Assembly: GCA_002162685.1 (NCBI GenBank)
Contig: MAAQ01000017.1
Span: forward strand, 62,001 to 126,000
Direction: 5' to 3'
DNA: 64,000 bases
Source of the DNA: Flavobacteriales bacterium 33_180_T64
Lineage (GTDB): Bacteria; Bacteroidota; Bacteroidia; Flavobacteriales; Flavobacteriaceae
Part shown: positions 9,064-19,342 of the stretch, one piece after another
Numbering within the stretch: the stretch's first letter is position 1
Layout: each line of letters begins with the position of its first letter
Program-made: the position numbers and the translations under genes
Notes under the pieces: model-generated
Databases searched by the model: none
What the model was told of the DNA's origin: nothing
Seen by the model: only the letters and a program-made list of their open reading frames with translations

Positions 9064-10632
9064 TTATGCTTTTTTCCTTTTTCTCCATTTATTGAACCCA
9101 AACCAACCAGCTAATAGTACTAAAAACGGAATAAGATAAGATACCGATTTTCCAGAACCACCAACAGTAGTAAACCAACGCTCCCAACGCGGATTTTTAA
9201 GTCCGTCCCAACTCATCCATATAAATACGGGTTTACCAACAACGTGATCAAAAGGAACATATCCCCAAGCTCGAGCATCTATAGAGTTATTCCTGTTATC
9301 TCCCATCATCCAATAATAGTCTTGATTAAAGGTATAGGAAGTGGCTGGTTTTCCTTCTATAAAAATTTGGTTACCATTAGTTGTTACTTTTTTGTGTTCA
9401 TATTCTGAAATCACACGTTTGTATAATGGTAAAACTTCAATGTTTAATTCTATTGTTGCTCCTTTTTTAGGAATATAAATAGGGCCAAAATTATCGTAAT
9501 TCCATGGGTATTGCGCTACTCTTGGAAATAAGTTGCCATCTTCATTTTTAGCAGTTAAACGTCTAGTAATACTAGCGAAATTTGGATGATTCCTTGCTTT
9601 TGAAGCCGCTTCTACAGTTGCTTGGATAAGAATTACATTTTGTAAAGGATAAACATCCGTTATATCGTAGCGTTTAAAAGCCGCATATATTTGATTTTCA
9701 GTATAGTTTCCTTTTAATTTTACCTCGTATGAAAATTGAAGTTTAGCACGATCTGGTAAGATATTCTTTTCACCATTAATATATACATAACCATCTTTAA
9801 CCTCTAATGAGTCTCCAGGAATACCAACACAACGTTTAACTAGGTTGGTTTTTTTATCAATTGGTTTATAATAGTTACGGTCTGGAGTAAAAACGTTCAT
9901 ATCAAGAAGCGTATCTGCTGGTTGGTTAAAAACCACGATATCATTACGCTCAATATTTTCAAATCCAGGAATCCTCATATAGGGTAACTGTAATTTGTTT
10001 TTTAATGAGGTTTTATTCTCATCAAGTTTATCATTAAACAGATATGATTTGATATTTAATCCAGGAATAGTATCATGCACCATCGGAGCACCAACAGTTG
10101 TCATTGGTATTCTTGCTCCATAATGAAACTTACTTACGAATAGAAAATCACCAACATACAATGATTTTTCTAAAGAAGAACTAGGTATGGTAAATGGTTG
10201 AATGAAATAAGTATGTACAATGGTAGCCGCTACAATAGCAAACAAAATAGAACTTGTCCAATCTCCAGAATTAGATTTCGGGTTAATATCTCTATTCTCA
10301 ACATAGGTGATATCTGCGACGTAATTAAGATAGAAATTATAAAAACCAAGAGAAATAACAGCTAAAAACGTATCTAAATATTGATTCTTGCCAAAGCTTC
10401 TTGCAGTTTCAACCCAAACAACAGGTAGCATTATTAGGTTCACTATAGGAACAAATAAGAGTATTGTCCACCACCAAGGGCGATTAATAATTTTCATTAA
10501 AACTACGGCATTATATACAGGAATAAATGCTTCCCAAGCTTGTCGTCCAGCTTTAATGTATAGTTTCCACATTGCAAGTCCGTGAACAATCTGTATAATA
10601 AGAATAAAAATTAACCACTGCGTAATTGTCAT
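9064..10632 (-). CDS. lepB: Signal peptidase I (enlarged, multi-pass form)
   Basis: LepB removes signal peptides from exported proteins. At 522 residues this is far longer than the roughly 325 of E. coli. An N-terminal membrane region of about four helices (DUF5684-like, to about residue 110) precedes the catalytic domain. Box B reads IPSSSLEKSL with nucleophile Ser153, where most enzymes have Met after the serine; the general-base lysine is K266 in LVKRCVGIPGD; box E is GDNRNNSIDARAWG. A large insertion of about 110 residues separates the lysine box from box E. A further C-terminal helix is present (about 497-513). It lies between dapB and the WbqC gene. Confidence 0.95.
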   Translation of the reverse strand: MTITQWLIFILIIQIVHGLAMWKLYIKAGRQAWEAFIPVYNAVVLMKIINRPWWWTILLFVPIVNLIMLPVVWVETARSFGKNQYLDTFLAVISLGFYNFYLNYVADITYVENRDINPKSNSGDWTSSILFAIVAATIVHTYFIQPFTIPSSSLEKSLYVGDFLFVSKFHYGARIPMTTVGAPMVHDTIPGLNIKSYLFNDKLDENKTSLKNKLQLPYMRIPGFENIERNDIVVFNQPADTLLDMNVFTPDRNYYKPIDKKTNLVKRCVGIPGDSLEVKDGYVYINGEKNILPDRAKLQFSYEVKLKGNYTENQIYAAFKRYDITDVYPLQNVILIQATVEAASKARNHPNFASITRRLTAKNEDGNLFPRVAQYPWNYDNFGPIYIPKKGATIELNIEVLPLYKRVISEYEHKKVTTNGNQIFIEGKPATSYTFNQDYYWMMGDNRNNSIDARAWGYVPFDHVVGKPVFIWMSWDGLKNPRWERWFTTVGGSGKSVSYLIPFLVLLAGWFGFNKWRKRKKA

Positions 10633-10681
10633 ATCTATATTTTAATTTCTTTGTGAGTTGAAAAATTTAAAAAACGCTATA

Positions 10682-11383
10682 TCAACTAATGTTTAAGACG
10701 TCTTTCATTGTAAATATTCCTTTTTTATCGTGAACGTATTCTGCGGCAATAACAGCACCTAAAGCAAAACCTTGTCTGTTATGTGCTGTATGCGTTATTT
10801 GAATACTATCAACTTCAGAATCGTAATTAACTTCATGAGTTCCAGGAACATTTTCAATACGTTTAGCAAAAATACCAATCTCATTTTGTTTTGGCGAATC
10901 TAAGGTCCAGTTTTTATAATCTGTTTCCTTTATAATATCTTCAGCAAGTGTTATTGCTGTTCCGCTAGGTGCATCTAATTTTTGAGTGTGATGTATTTCT
11001 TCAATACTTGTTTTATATTCAGGTAATGTTTTTAAAAGTTTGGCTAGTGTTTTATTGAGTTCAAAAAAAATATTAACACCTAAGCTAAAATTTGATGCAT
11101 ATAAGAATGTTCCGTTTGTTGATTTACACAACGAAACTATTTTATCATAGTCATCAAGCCATCCTGTTGTGCCTGAAATTACAGGAATATCTATATTTAA
11201 ACATGTTGTAATATTAGAAATAGCTGTAGATGGCAAACTAAAATCTATAGCAACATCAATGTTTTTTAAAGAATAATTTTCAGTTGTGCTTGATGTTTTT
11301 AAACCAATGCAATGCCCACGATCAATAGCTATTCTCTCAATTGCTTTACCCATTTTTCCATAACCCAAAAGTGCAATATTCAT
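10682..11383 (-). CDS. dapB: 4-hydroxy-tetrahydrodipicolinate reductase
   Basis: DapB makes tetrahydrodipicolinate with NAD(P)H for lysine and diaminopimelate synthesis. The 233-residue length fits. Motifs: GYGKMGKAI at the N-terminus (dinucleotide binding), SGTTGW, and EIHHTQKLDAPSGTA, which holds the catalytic His and Lys and the family signature. It starts three bases downstream of the DUF5683 stop. Confidence 0.97.
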   Translation of the reverse strand: MNIALLGYGKMGKAIERIAIDRGHCIGLKTSSTTENYSLKNIDVAIDFSLPSTAISNITTCLNIDIPVISGTTGWLDDYDKIVSLCKSTNGTFLYASNFSLGVNIFFELNKTLAKLLKTLPEYKTSIEEIHHTQKLDAPSGTAITLAEDIIKETDYKNWTLDSPKQNEIGIFAKRIENVPGTHEVNYDSEVDSIQITHTAHNRQGFALGAVIAAEYVHDKKGIFTMKDVLNIS

Positions 11384-11386
11384 ACT

Positions 11387-11983
11387 TTAGAATTTAAAAT
11401 TAAGAGTAACACCTAAATCTGTAGTATTTTCCATTTGATTATACTTAACATGTGGTCTCAATGTTAAATCTTCGTCAACATTAAACTGAAGTAGGTGTGC
11501 ATCTACATTAGCATCTACAATATTTAAAGCATACATGCCTATAGCAATTAATAATGATAATTCTTTATTTCGTCTTAATTGTTGTTGTGCTCTTATAAGA
11601 CCATCATTAGATACATTTGGAAACGGATCTCCTTCAGACCCTTGAGCAAAACCAGCTAATCGCCTTTTGTAAGCATCACGATATAAATCATAATCCTTAT
11701 CATTTTTAATAAATAAATATACAGGAATACCAATAGCAGCATATACGATAGGGACTTTCCAATATTTTTTATTATAGGCTTGTCCTAAACCAGGAAGTAT
11801 AGCAGAGTAGAAAGCAGCTTTTGAAGGAGCTAAAACATTAATGGGTTCTCTTTTAGTCTTTATAGAATCTTGGATAACCATCAAATTGGTGTCTACTTCA
11901 TCAGTTTTTTTATCGTTTTGAGCAAATGCTATACAACTAAAAAAGAGTGAAAAGAGACAACTATATACTAATTTATTTAGCAC
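11387..11983 (-). CDS. DUF5683 domain protein
   Basis: 198 residues with a signal peptide (MLNKLVYSCLFSLFFSCIAF, cleavage after AFA). The middle carries a GLGQAYNKKYWKVP motif and two hydrophobic segments, and the C-terminus is strand-like (LGVTLNFKF). It matches the DUF5683 family that follows parB in Bacteroidota. The gene overlaps the end of parB by 11 bases. Function unknown; envelope location inferred. Confidence 0.88.
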   Translation of the reverse strand: MLNKLVYSCLFSLFFSCIAFAQNDKKTDEVDTNLMVIQDSIKTKREPINVLAPSKAAFYSAILPGLGQAYNKKYWKVPIVYAAIGIPVYLFIKNDKDYDLYRDAYKRRLAGFAQGSEGDPFPNVSNDGLIRAQQQLRRNKELSLLIAIGMYALNIVDANVDAHLLQFNVDEDLTLRPHVKYNQMENTTDLGVTLNFKF

Positions 11984-12872
11984 TTTGAACTAATTTTTTT
12001 ATACGATTAAAATCTTCTTCTGAATGAAACGGAATTGTAATTTGGCCTTTGCCATTCTTTGATACTTTAACGGCTATTTTATGTCCGAAGTATTCTGAAA
12101 ATTCTTTTATGCCTTTTTTAACAAATTTAGGTAGTTCCTGAGATTCAGAAGGTTTTGATGCTTTGGGATTATTGTAATATTTCACTAAACTTTCAGTAGC
12201 TCTAACCGATAGTTTTTCAGTAATTATCTTTTCATAGATGTCTAACTGAACGTTTTGGTCTTCAATATTAATAATGGCTCTACCATGGCCCATAGAAATG
12301 AATCCATCACGCATTCCCGTTTGAATAATTGGATCTAGTTTTAAAAGACGTAAATAGTTTGCAATTGTTGAACGTTTTTTTCCAACGCGTTCACTCATTT
12401 GCTCTTGTGTTAATGCAATTTCATCAATTAAACGTTGATAAGATAATGCAATCTCAATGGGATCTAAATCTTGGCGTTGAATGTTTTCAACTAAAGCCAT
12501 TTCTAATGACTCTTGATCATTTGCAATTCTAATATATGCAGGAATTGTTTTAAGACCAATTAGTTTTGAAGCTCTAAAACGACGTTCTCCTGAAACTAAT
12601 TGAAACTTATTAAACTCTAGTTTTCTAACTGTGATAGGTTGAATAACACCTAACTCTTTGATAGAAGAGGCAAGTTCCCGTAAGGTTTCTTCATTAAAAT
12701 TAGTACGCGGTTGAAATGGGTTTATTTCAATCACATCAATATCTAACTCAACAATATTACCTATTAAAGTGTCTGCATTTTTATCATCGGCAGACTTAAT
12801 ATCATTAGATGGGTCTTTCAACAATGCAGATAAACCTCTACCCAATGCTTGTTTTTTTGTTGCCTTCGCCAT
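11973..12872 (-). CDS. parB: Chromosome partitioning protein ParB
   Basis: ParB is a CTP-dependent DNA clamp that loads at parS sites near the origin. The 299 residues include the N-terminal ParB domain (INPFQPRTNFNEETLRELA, GVIQPITVRK, LVSGERRFRASKL), then a helix-turn-helix (YQRLIDEIALTQEQMSERVG, KKRSTIANYLRLLKL) and a basic C-terminal dimerisation region. Its start shares one base with the parA stop. I did not find a parS palindrome in the immediate region by eye. Confidence 0.97.
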   Translation of the reverse strand: MAKATKKQALGRGLSALLKDPSNDIKSADDKNADTLIGNIVELDIDVIEINPFQPRTNFNEETLRELASSIKELGVIQPITVRKLEFNKFQLVSGERRFRASKLIGLKTIPAYIRIANDQESLEMALVENIQRQDLDPIEIALSYQRLIDEIALTQEQMSERVGKKRSTIANYLRLLKLDPIIQTGMRDGFISMGHGRAIINIEDQNVQLDIYEKIITEKLSVRATESLVKYYNNPKASKPSESQELPKFVKKGIKEFSEYFGHKIAVKVSKNGKGQITIPFHSEEDFNRIKKLVQSAK

Positions 12873-13636
12873 TACGAATTTTTATTTATAATTTCTTTAG
12901 CCAAACTTAAATAATTTGTGGCTCCTTTACTACTAACATCATATTTAATAATGCTTTCTCCATAACTAGGCGCTTCACCTAATCTAACATTTCGTTGTAT
13001 GATGGTTTCGAATACCATATTACTAAAATGTTTTTGTACCTCTTCAACCACTTGATTTGATAAACGTAAACGTTGATCAAACATGGTGAGTAACAGGCCT
13101 TCAATATCTAAATCTGAATTATGGATTTTTTGAACACTTTTTATAGTATTCAATAATTTCCCTAAACCTTCTAAAGCAAAATATTCACATTGAATAGGAA
13201 TAATAACCGAATCTGCTGACGTTAAAGCATTCAGTGTTAGTAATCCTAGAGATGGAGCACAATCGATTAAAATATAATCATACGAAGATTTTAAATGTGA
13301 TATGGCTTTTTTAAGCATATATTCACGTTGTTCTTTATCTACTAATTCAATTTCAATAGCAACAAGATCAATATGTGCAGGAATGATATCTACGTTTGGA
13401 GATTCTGTTGCTATAATAGATGCTTCAGCAGTAGCTGAATGTTCTAATAACTGGTAGGTTCCAATCTCAACGTGGTTAACATCGATACCTAGACCAGAAG
13501 TTGCGTTTGCTTGAGGATCCGCATCGATAAGCAATACTTTTTTTTCTAGAACGCCTAATGATGCTGCTAAGTTTACAGAAGTCGTTGTTTTACCAACACC
13601 TCCTTTTTGATTGGCTATTGCAATGATTTTACCCAT
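12872..13636 (-). CDS. parA: Chromosome partitioning ATPase ParA (Soj)
   Basis: ParA is a Walker-type ATPase that forms nucleoid gradients to separate ParB-parS complexes. The 254-residue protein begins MGKIIAIANQKGGVGKTTT, which contains the deviant Walker A box, followed by LLIDADPQANAT and DYILIDCAPSLGLLT. It heads the parA-parB-DUF5683-dapB-lepB leftward run. No strong promoter box is apparent in the roughly 80 bases upstream before the terminator of the M16 gene. Confidence 0.97.
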   Translation of the reverse strand: MGKIIAIANQKGGVGKTTTSVNLAASLGVLEKKVLLIDADPQANATSGLGIDVNHVEIGTYQLLEHSATAEASIIATESPNVDIIPAHIDLVAIEIELVDKEQREYMLKKAISHLKSSYDYILIDCAPSLGLLTLNALTSADSVIIPIQCEYFALEGLGKLLNTIKSVQKIHNSDLDIEGLLLTMFDQRLRLSNQVVEEVQKHFSNMVFETIIQRNVRLGEAPSYGESIIKYDVSSKGATNYLSLAKEIINKNS

Positions 13637-13716
13637 TAATGATTTGGTTTAATTCCTTGTAAAAATACGATTATTTACGAGTTTTGGAAATGGAAGTTGT
13701 TAACATTATCATATAA

Positions 13717-13752
13717 AAAAAGCAGCTTTTTACAGCTGCTTTTTTGTTTTAT
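13717..13752 (-). terminator. Rho-independent terminator of the M16 protease gene
   Basis: AAAAAAAGCAGC and GCTGCTTTTTTG flank a short loop, giving a strong stem with T runs on both strands. It lies 15-50 bases past the M16 stop codon, and before the parA start on the same strand, so it separates the two units. Confidence 0.85.
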
Positions 13753-13766
13753 GAAATCAAGTTATA

Positions 13767-16610
13767 TCAAGATTCTGGGTTATGAATTCCAATAATATAA
13801 TCTCCACCAAGATATTTTTTAGCAACCTTTTGAAGAAATTCGATATTTAATTCATCTACATGTTTCTCAAACTCTAATAATTTAGTAGCATCATTCTTTT
13901 GGTAATCAGCATTTTTTAATGTGCGTAACCAAAAACGATTCTTTTTCAAGTTTTCTTTATGACCTAAAATATAAGATTCTTTAACTTTATCTAAATCTTT
14001 TTGTGTTGGACCATCAACTACTAATTTATTTACTTCGGCTAGAGCTGCTGTTTTAAGTTTATCTACATTTTCTGGTCCGCATGGGAAACTCACATTAAAT
14101 CGATACCAACCATAAGGCATTTTACTAATATTTCCTCTAGCTCCAGCACCATAAACACCGCCTTCTTCTTCACGTAATTGCTCAATAAGTTTAATCGTTA
14201 AAATTTCACCTAAAGTTTTTAGAGCAAAGCTTTCTTTATCATCATAAGTGGTTGGTCCATGATAGATAATACGAACTGCACTTTTAGGATCTTTACCCTT
14301 TTTTATGATTTTCTCATGCTGTCCTGTAAGTGGTCTAAAATCTGAAACCTTATATGTTTCATTTGAATTCTTACCAGGAAGACTTGCTAGATATTTACTT
14401 GCATATTCTACCAATTGCTTTTCGTTAATATTTCCTACGAAATAGAAGTGAAAATCTCCAGCATCAGCAAAACGTTCTTTATACTTAGCATAGGCTAAAT
14501 CATAATTAGCTTCATCCATTTTCTCCGGTGTAGGAAAACCAGTGTATCTTGGATTTTTGCCATATATAAACTTTCCCATTTTCACAGAAAAATAAGTTTG
14601 CGGATTAGACATCATATTCCCAAGGAAAGACTTTTGCTTTTCTATAAAGGTATTAAATGCTTTCTCATCTTTATTTAATGATGTAAAATAAAGATGAACT
14701 AATTGGAATAAATCTTCAAAGTCTTTTGGTGATGCCGATCCAGACATATTTTCGCTATATGAACCAATACTTGGTCTAACTCTTACAATTTTTCCAGACA
14801 TCATTTTACCCATTTCGACTTTATCAAAGCCATTTACTCCAGCTTCAGACAATCCGCCATTTGCATTTACAGTAGCTAAGTAGTCTTCATCAGAATATAA
14901 TGATGTACCACCAAAACTAAAGGCATCAAATAGGATTTCATCATTTTTAAAATCGGTAACCTTATACGTTACTTTTGCGCCATTACTAAGTGTTAGCGTT
15001 GTTGTTCCTAGCTTATCATTTGTTTTGTAATCTGTAATTGTACCAGCTTTAGGCATGCTTGTCATTAGAGATGCAGCAACAGCTTTGTCTTCATATGGTT
15101 CTAATGTTTTGTTAGATACGTCTTTTAAAAGCGCTTTTACCTGGGTTTGAGTTACCTGTTTAAGACCTTCTTTTTCTGGGCCTGTTAATACAATAACACG
15201 GTTGTCTTCTTTTATATAATTTGAAATCAAAGCATTAACTTCATCTAGTGAAATTTTTGGTAATTGTTGTTGATAAAAGGCAAATTCCCATTCAATTCCT
15301 GGCATTGGTTCATTTTCAAGAAAGTGTCTTACATATTCACCAATAACTCTGTTAGATTCCGTTTTATCTTTGTCTTTATATGATTTTTCCATACGTGCCA
15401 TGATGTCTTTTTTAGCACGTTCAAATTCACCTTCAAAGAAGCCATGTTGCTTTACGCGTTGATTTTCTTCAAGTAGTGTTTTTAATGCATTCATTTGACC
15501 AGTTTCTTTAGTCATAGCAAATGATTGGTATGCGTTTTTGTTTTTAACGTAAGTCCCACCATAATAACTAGAACCAAAGACAAAAGGTGGGTTTTCACCA
15601 TTTGTTAATTCATTTAAACGGTTGTTTATCATTTGAGAAAATAAATATTCTACCATAGATTTTCTATAATGCTCTAAGCTTGTTTGTGGAGTAGAGTTTT
15701 CTCTGTCTTTAAACATAACTTGTACCTGAGAAAAAGACGCTTCTTTATCAGATTCTATTGCAATAAAGGTTTCGTCGTGGTTAGGTAAGTTAAACTCTTG
15801 ACGTGGTTTGGGGTTTTTTGGAGCGGGAATATTTCCAAAGTGCTCTTTAATTTTTGCCTCTAAAGTAGCGACATCAACATCACCAACAGCCATAACAGCC
15901 ATTAGATCTGGTCGGTACCAATCTTTATAAAAACGTCTTAAACTTTCATAATCAAAAGTCTCAAGGTTTTCTTTTGTACCTATAGGAAGGCGATCAGCAT
16001 ATTTTGAGCCATAGAGCACCTTAGGGAGGTATTTTTGCATCATACGCTCATTAGCACCTTTACCAAGTCTGTACTCTTCGAGAACAACACCACGTTCGTT
16101 ATCAATTTCTTCGTCTGTTAATAAGGCATTGTGAGCCCAATCTTCGAGAATTTGAAACCCTTTTTCAAGTTTTTCTGGATCTTCACTAGGAATAGGAAGA
16201 ATATAAACAGTCTCGTCAAAACTCGTATAAGCATTAAGGTGAGCTCCAAATTTCACGCCAATACTTTGAAGGTAATCTACTAACTCATTTTTTTTGAAAT
16301 TTTTGGTTCCGTTAAAATTCATATGCTCCATAAAGTGAGCAAGACCAAGTTGATCTTCGTCTTCAAGAATAGAACCTGCTTTAACAACAAGTCGTAATTC
16401 TACTTTGTTTTCTGGTTTACCATTGTTTTTAATATAGTAAGTAAGACCGTTACTTAATGTTCCTGTTTTTACTTCAGGATTGAATGGTATTTTTTCTGTA
16501 GCCGAAATTTCTTTGGTTGCCATAGTAGTTTCTTGTGCAAAAGATGCAACTGAAATAAAGACTACCATAAGCATACGAAGCATGTTGGTTGTTGATGGTT
16601 TTTGATTCAT
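13767..16610 (-). CDS. M16 family zinc metallopeptidase (two-domain)
   Basis: 947 residues with an N-terminal signal peptide (cleavage probably after ASFAQ, about residue 26), so the protein is periplasmic or outer-membrane associated. The active half has the inverted zinc motif HxxEH at 92-96 (HFMEHMNF) and the third ligand region NERGVVLEEYRLG downstream. The C-terminal half is a second M16-like fold without the zinc motif, the usual clamshell arrangement of pitrilysin-type proteins. It is monocistronic, with its own terminator. Confidence 0.94.
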   Translation of the reverse strand: MNQKPSTTNMLRMLMVVFISVASFAQETTMATKEISATEKIPFNPEVKTGTLSNGLTYYIKNNGKPENKVELRLVVKAGSILEDEDQLGLAHFMEHMNFNGTKNFKKNELVDYLQSIGVKFGAHLNAYTSFDETVYILPIPSEDPEKLEKGFQILEDWAHNALLTDEEIDNERGVVLEEYRLGKGANERMMQKYLPKVLYGSKYADRLPIGTKENLETFDYESLRRFYKDWYRPDLMAVMAVGDVDVATLEAKIKEHFGNIPAPKNPKPRQEFNLPNHDETFIAIESDKEASFSQVQVMFKDRENSTPQTSLEHYRKSMVEYLFSQMINNRLNELTNGENPPFVFGSSYYGGTYVKNKNAYQSFAMTKETGQMNALKTLLEENQRVKQHGFFEGEFERAKKDIMARMEKSYKDKDKTESNRVIGEYVRHFLENEPMPGIEWEFAFYQQQLPKISLDEVNALISNYIKEDNRVIVLTGPEKEGLKQVTQTQVKALLKDVSNKTLEPYEDKAVAASLMTSMPKAGTITDYKTNDKLGTTTLTLSNGAKVTYKVTDFKNDEILFDAFSFGGTSLYSDEDYLATVNANGGLSEAGVNGFDKVEMGKMMSGKIVRVRPSIGSYSENMSGSASPKDFEDLFQLVHLYFTSLNKDEKAFNTFIEKQKSFLGNMMSNPQTYFSVKMGKFIYGKNPRYTGFPTPEKMDEANYDLAYAKYKERFADAGDFHFYFVGNINEKQLVEYASKYLASLPGKNSNETYKVSDFRPLTGQHEKIIKKGKDPKSAVRIIYHGPTTYDDKESFALKTLGEILTIKLIEQLREEEGGVYGAGARGNISKMPYGWYRFNVSFPCGPENVDKLKTAALAEVNKLVVDGPTQKDLDKVKESYILGHKENLKKNRFWLRTLKNADYQKNDATKLLEFEKHVDELNIEFLQKVAKKYLGGDYIIGIHNPES

Positions 16611-16807
16611 GTTTTTAAGTTTAATTGATTTTTAATTTGATATTATAAATATAACTAAGCTTTTAGTTAAATTAGTATAAATTGTACTAATTTTCTTATT
16701 TAGTTGACTAATATAAAAAAACAAGATACTGATTTAAAGAAGTTTAACAGGTTTTAACGGTTTGAGAAAGTATAATGTTTTTGTTTTCTATTAGAACTCT
16801 CACTGCT
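16611..16807. other. Intergenic: M16 upstream region
   Basis: AT-rich leader upstream of the leftward M16 gene, with repeated TTAGTnnA-like short words (AAGCTTTTAGTTAAATTAGT) but no exact promoter consensus. No reading frame of note. Confidence 0.4.
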
Positions 16808-17119
16808 CTAATATCTTAATTTAAGTTCTGCTATCAATTTCTCAATTTCAGTAATGGACATTTTTGTAGCACATTCGATATTAGTAGCATTATCTCCAAT
16901 AACTAAAACACCTTGCTGGTTTTTAATATAACCAACAGGTGTAATAGAGTATGTAAAACAGTAGCATCGATAGTCTTTGAAGCGTCTTTAAACCATCCGT
17001 AATCTGCAAAATAAGATACTTTAGTTTTTCTAAAATGTAATTGTTCTTTTTCTTAGGTATTCCAAAGTACTATACGAAGCAAATAAAATTCTAAAAGCCC
17101 AAAAAGGAAATAGAAACAT
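16808..17119 (-). pseudogene. Decayed gene: membrane-segment plus soluble C-terminus, frameshifted
   Basis: Leftward reading gives protein-like sequence broken into frames: MFLFPFWAFRILFASYSTLE from 17119, then HFRKTKVSYFADYGWFKD, then after a frame change near 16955 YSITPVGYIKNQQGVLVIGD and finally MSITEIEKLIAELKLRY ending in TAG at 16808-16810. An in-frame TAA near 17052-17054 and at least one frameshift interrupt it. The pieces look like one former membrane protein with a small soluble domain. I do not recognise the family. Confidence 0.55.
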
Positions 17120-17215
17120 TAATATACGAACAAATAGAGGTAATTTTTAACGTATAAGGTTAATGTATCATCTTCTATTTGGTAGGTTTACATGGGGGAT
17201 TATTATGCTAATATA

Positions 17216-19342
17216 TTAATCAATTAAAATTTCAAGAATTTTAATTGCAGCAGCACTAATTTTAGTTCCTGGACCAAATACTGCGACTGCACCAGCATCA
17301 AATAAATATTGATAATCTTGCTTAGGAATAACACCACCAACAATCACCATAATATCTTCCCGACCATGATTTTTAAGTTCTTCTATAACTTGAGGTACCA
17401 ATGTTTTGTGTCCAGCAGCTAAGGAAGATACGCCTAGAATATGAACGTCATTCTCTACAGCTTGTTTTGCTGCTTCTTTTGGTGTTTGAAAGAGGGGTCC
17501 GATATCTACATCAAAACCAACATCAGCATAACCAGTAGCAACTACTTTTGCTCCACGGTCATGGCCATCTTGACCCATTTTGGCAATCATAATTCTTGGT
17601 CTACGACCATCTTGCACAGCAAATTGATCTGCTAATTCTCTAGCTTTTTTAAAGCTTTCGTCGTCTTTTATTTCTTTACTATACACACCTGAAAAGGATT
17701 TAATTTGTGCTTTATAACGTCCAAATTCAACTTCTAAAGCATCACTAATTTCACCTAATGTTGCACGTTCACGAGCAGCATTAACAGCTAAAGCTAATAA
17801 ATTCTCTTGTCCAGAGCGCGCAGCTTCTGTTAATTTTGCTAAAGTAGCATTAACAGCTTTAGTATTTCTAGTTGCTTTTATGTGTTCTAAACGTTTTATT
17901 TGTCCGTTTCTTACAGTCTGGTTATCTACTTCTAATGTTGCTATAGGATCTTCTTCTTCTAGACGATACTTATTAACACCAACAATAATATCTTGACCAG
18001 AATCAATCCTTGCTTGTTTACGTGCTGCAGCTTCTTCAATTCTTAATTTTGGAATACCAGCTTCAATTGCTTTGGTCATTCCTCCAAGCTCTTCAACTTC
18101 TTCAATTAATGACCAGGCTTTTTGAGCGATATCATGTGTTAATCTCTCAACGTAATAGCTTCCAGCCCAAGGGTCTACGGTTTTTGTGACATCTGTTTCT
18201 TCTTGAATAAAAATTTGTGTATTTCTAGCAATACGAGCAGAAAAATCTGTTGGCAATGCAATAGCTTCGTCTAAAGCATTGGTGTGTAAACTTTGTGTTC
18301 CACCAAAAGCAGCAGCAGTAGCTTCTATAGTGGTTCGAGCTACATTATTAAAAGGATCTTGTTCTGTTAAGCTCCACCCAGACGTTTGACAATGGGTACG
18401 TAAAGCGAGCGATTTTTTATTTTTTGGATTAAAAGGGCTTACTAATTTAGCCCATAGCATACGAGCTGCACGCATTTTAGCAATTTCCATAAAATGATTC
18501 ATTCCAATTGCCCAAAAGAAAGAAAGACGTGGTGCAAAGGCATCAATGTCCATTCCCGCTTCAAGTCCTTTTTTTATGTATTCTAATCCGTCTGCTAAGG
18601 TGTAAGCGAGTTCAATATCACAAGTAGCACCAGCTTCTTGCATATGATAACCTGAAATACTGATACTATTAAACTTAGGCATATTATTACTCGAATATTC
18701 AAAAATATCAGAGATAATTTTCATTGAAGGAGAAGGCGGATAGATATATGTATTACGAACCATGAATTCTTTAAGAATATCATTTTGAATCGTTCCTGCT
18801 AATTGCTGAGGAGATACACCTTGCTCTTCGGCAGCAACAATATAAAATGCCATAATTGGTAATACAGCACCATTCATAGTCATTGACACAGACATTTTAT
18901 CTAAAGGAATTTTATCAAAGAGAATTTTCATATCCTCAACAGAGTCTATAGCAACACCAGCTTTACCAACATCACCAACAACACGCTCATGATCTGAATC
19001 ATAACCTCTATGTGTTGCTAAGTCGAAAGCTACTGATAATCCTTTTTGGCCAGCAGCAAGATTACGTCTATAAAAGGCATTACTATCTTCAGCAGTAGAA
19101 AAACCCGCATATTGACGAATTGTCCACGGTCTACGAACATACATGGTAGAATACGGACCACGAAGGTTAGGAGCTATACCAGCTCCAAAATTTAAATGCT
19201 CGATGTTTTCAATATCATCTTTTGAATACAAAGATTTTATATTGATATCTTCTGCCGTTTTAAAACTCTTAGCGACTTTAATTTTTTGATCATTAGAAGT
19301 CGTGTGATCTAATTCTATATGTTGAAGATTTTTCCGTGTCAT
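17216..19342 (-). CDS. scpA: Methylmalonyl-CoA mutase, large (B12-binding) subunit
   Basis: This adenosylcobalamin enzyme interconverts methylmalonyl-CoA and succinyl-CoA, joining propionate metabolism to the TCA cycle. The 708 residues hold the substrate-binding barrel ([35 protein letters not shown]) and a C-terminal cobalamin domain with DGHDRG; the lower-ligand histidine is about residue 594, followed by GVSSLAAGH and IVGGVIP. Its ATG overlaps the stop of the upstream lipoprotein gene (ATGA). With the small subunit at 20619 it should form the heterodimer. Confidence 0.97.
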   Translation of the reverse strand: MTRKNLQHIELDHTTSNDQKIKVAKSFKTAEDINIKSLYSKDDIENIEHLNFGAGIAPNLRGPYSTMYVRRPWTIRQYAGFSTAEDSNAFYRRNLAAGQKGLSVAFDLATHRGYDSDHERVVGDVGKAGVAIDSVEDMKILFDKIPLDKMSVSMTMNGAVLPIMAFYIVAAEEQGVSPQQLAGTIQNDILKEFMVRNTYIYPPSPSMKIISDIFEYSSNNMPKFNSISISGYHMQEAGATCDIELAYTLADGLEYIKKGLEAGMDIDAFAPRLSFFWAIGMNHFMEIAKMRAARMLWAKLVSPFNPKNKKSLALRTHCQTSGWSLTEQDPFNNVARTTIEATAAAFGGTQSLHTNALDEAIALPTDFSARIARNTQIFIQEETDVTKTVDPWAGSYYVERLTHDIAQKAWSLIEEVEELGGMTKAIEAGIPKLRIEEAAARKQARIDSGQDIIVGVNKYRLEEEDPIATLEVDNQTVRNGQIKRLEHIKATRNTKAVNATLAKLTEAARSGQENLLALAVNAARERATLGEISDALEVEFGRYKAQIKSFSGVYSKEIKDDESFKKARELADQFAVQDGRRPRIMIAKMGQDGHDRGAKVVATGYADVGFDVDIGPLFQTPKEAAKQAVENDVHILGVSSLAAGHKTLVPQVIEELKNHGREDIMVIVGGVIPKQDYQYLFDAGAVAVFGPGTKISAAAIKILEILID

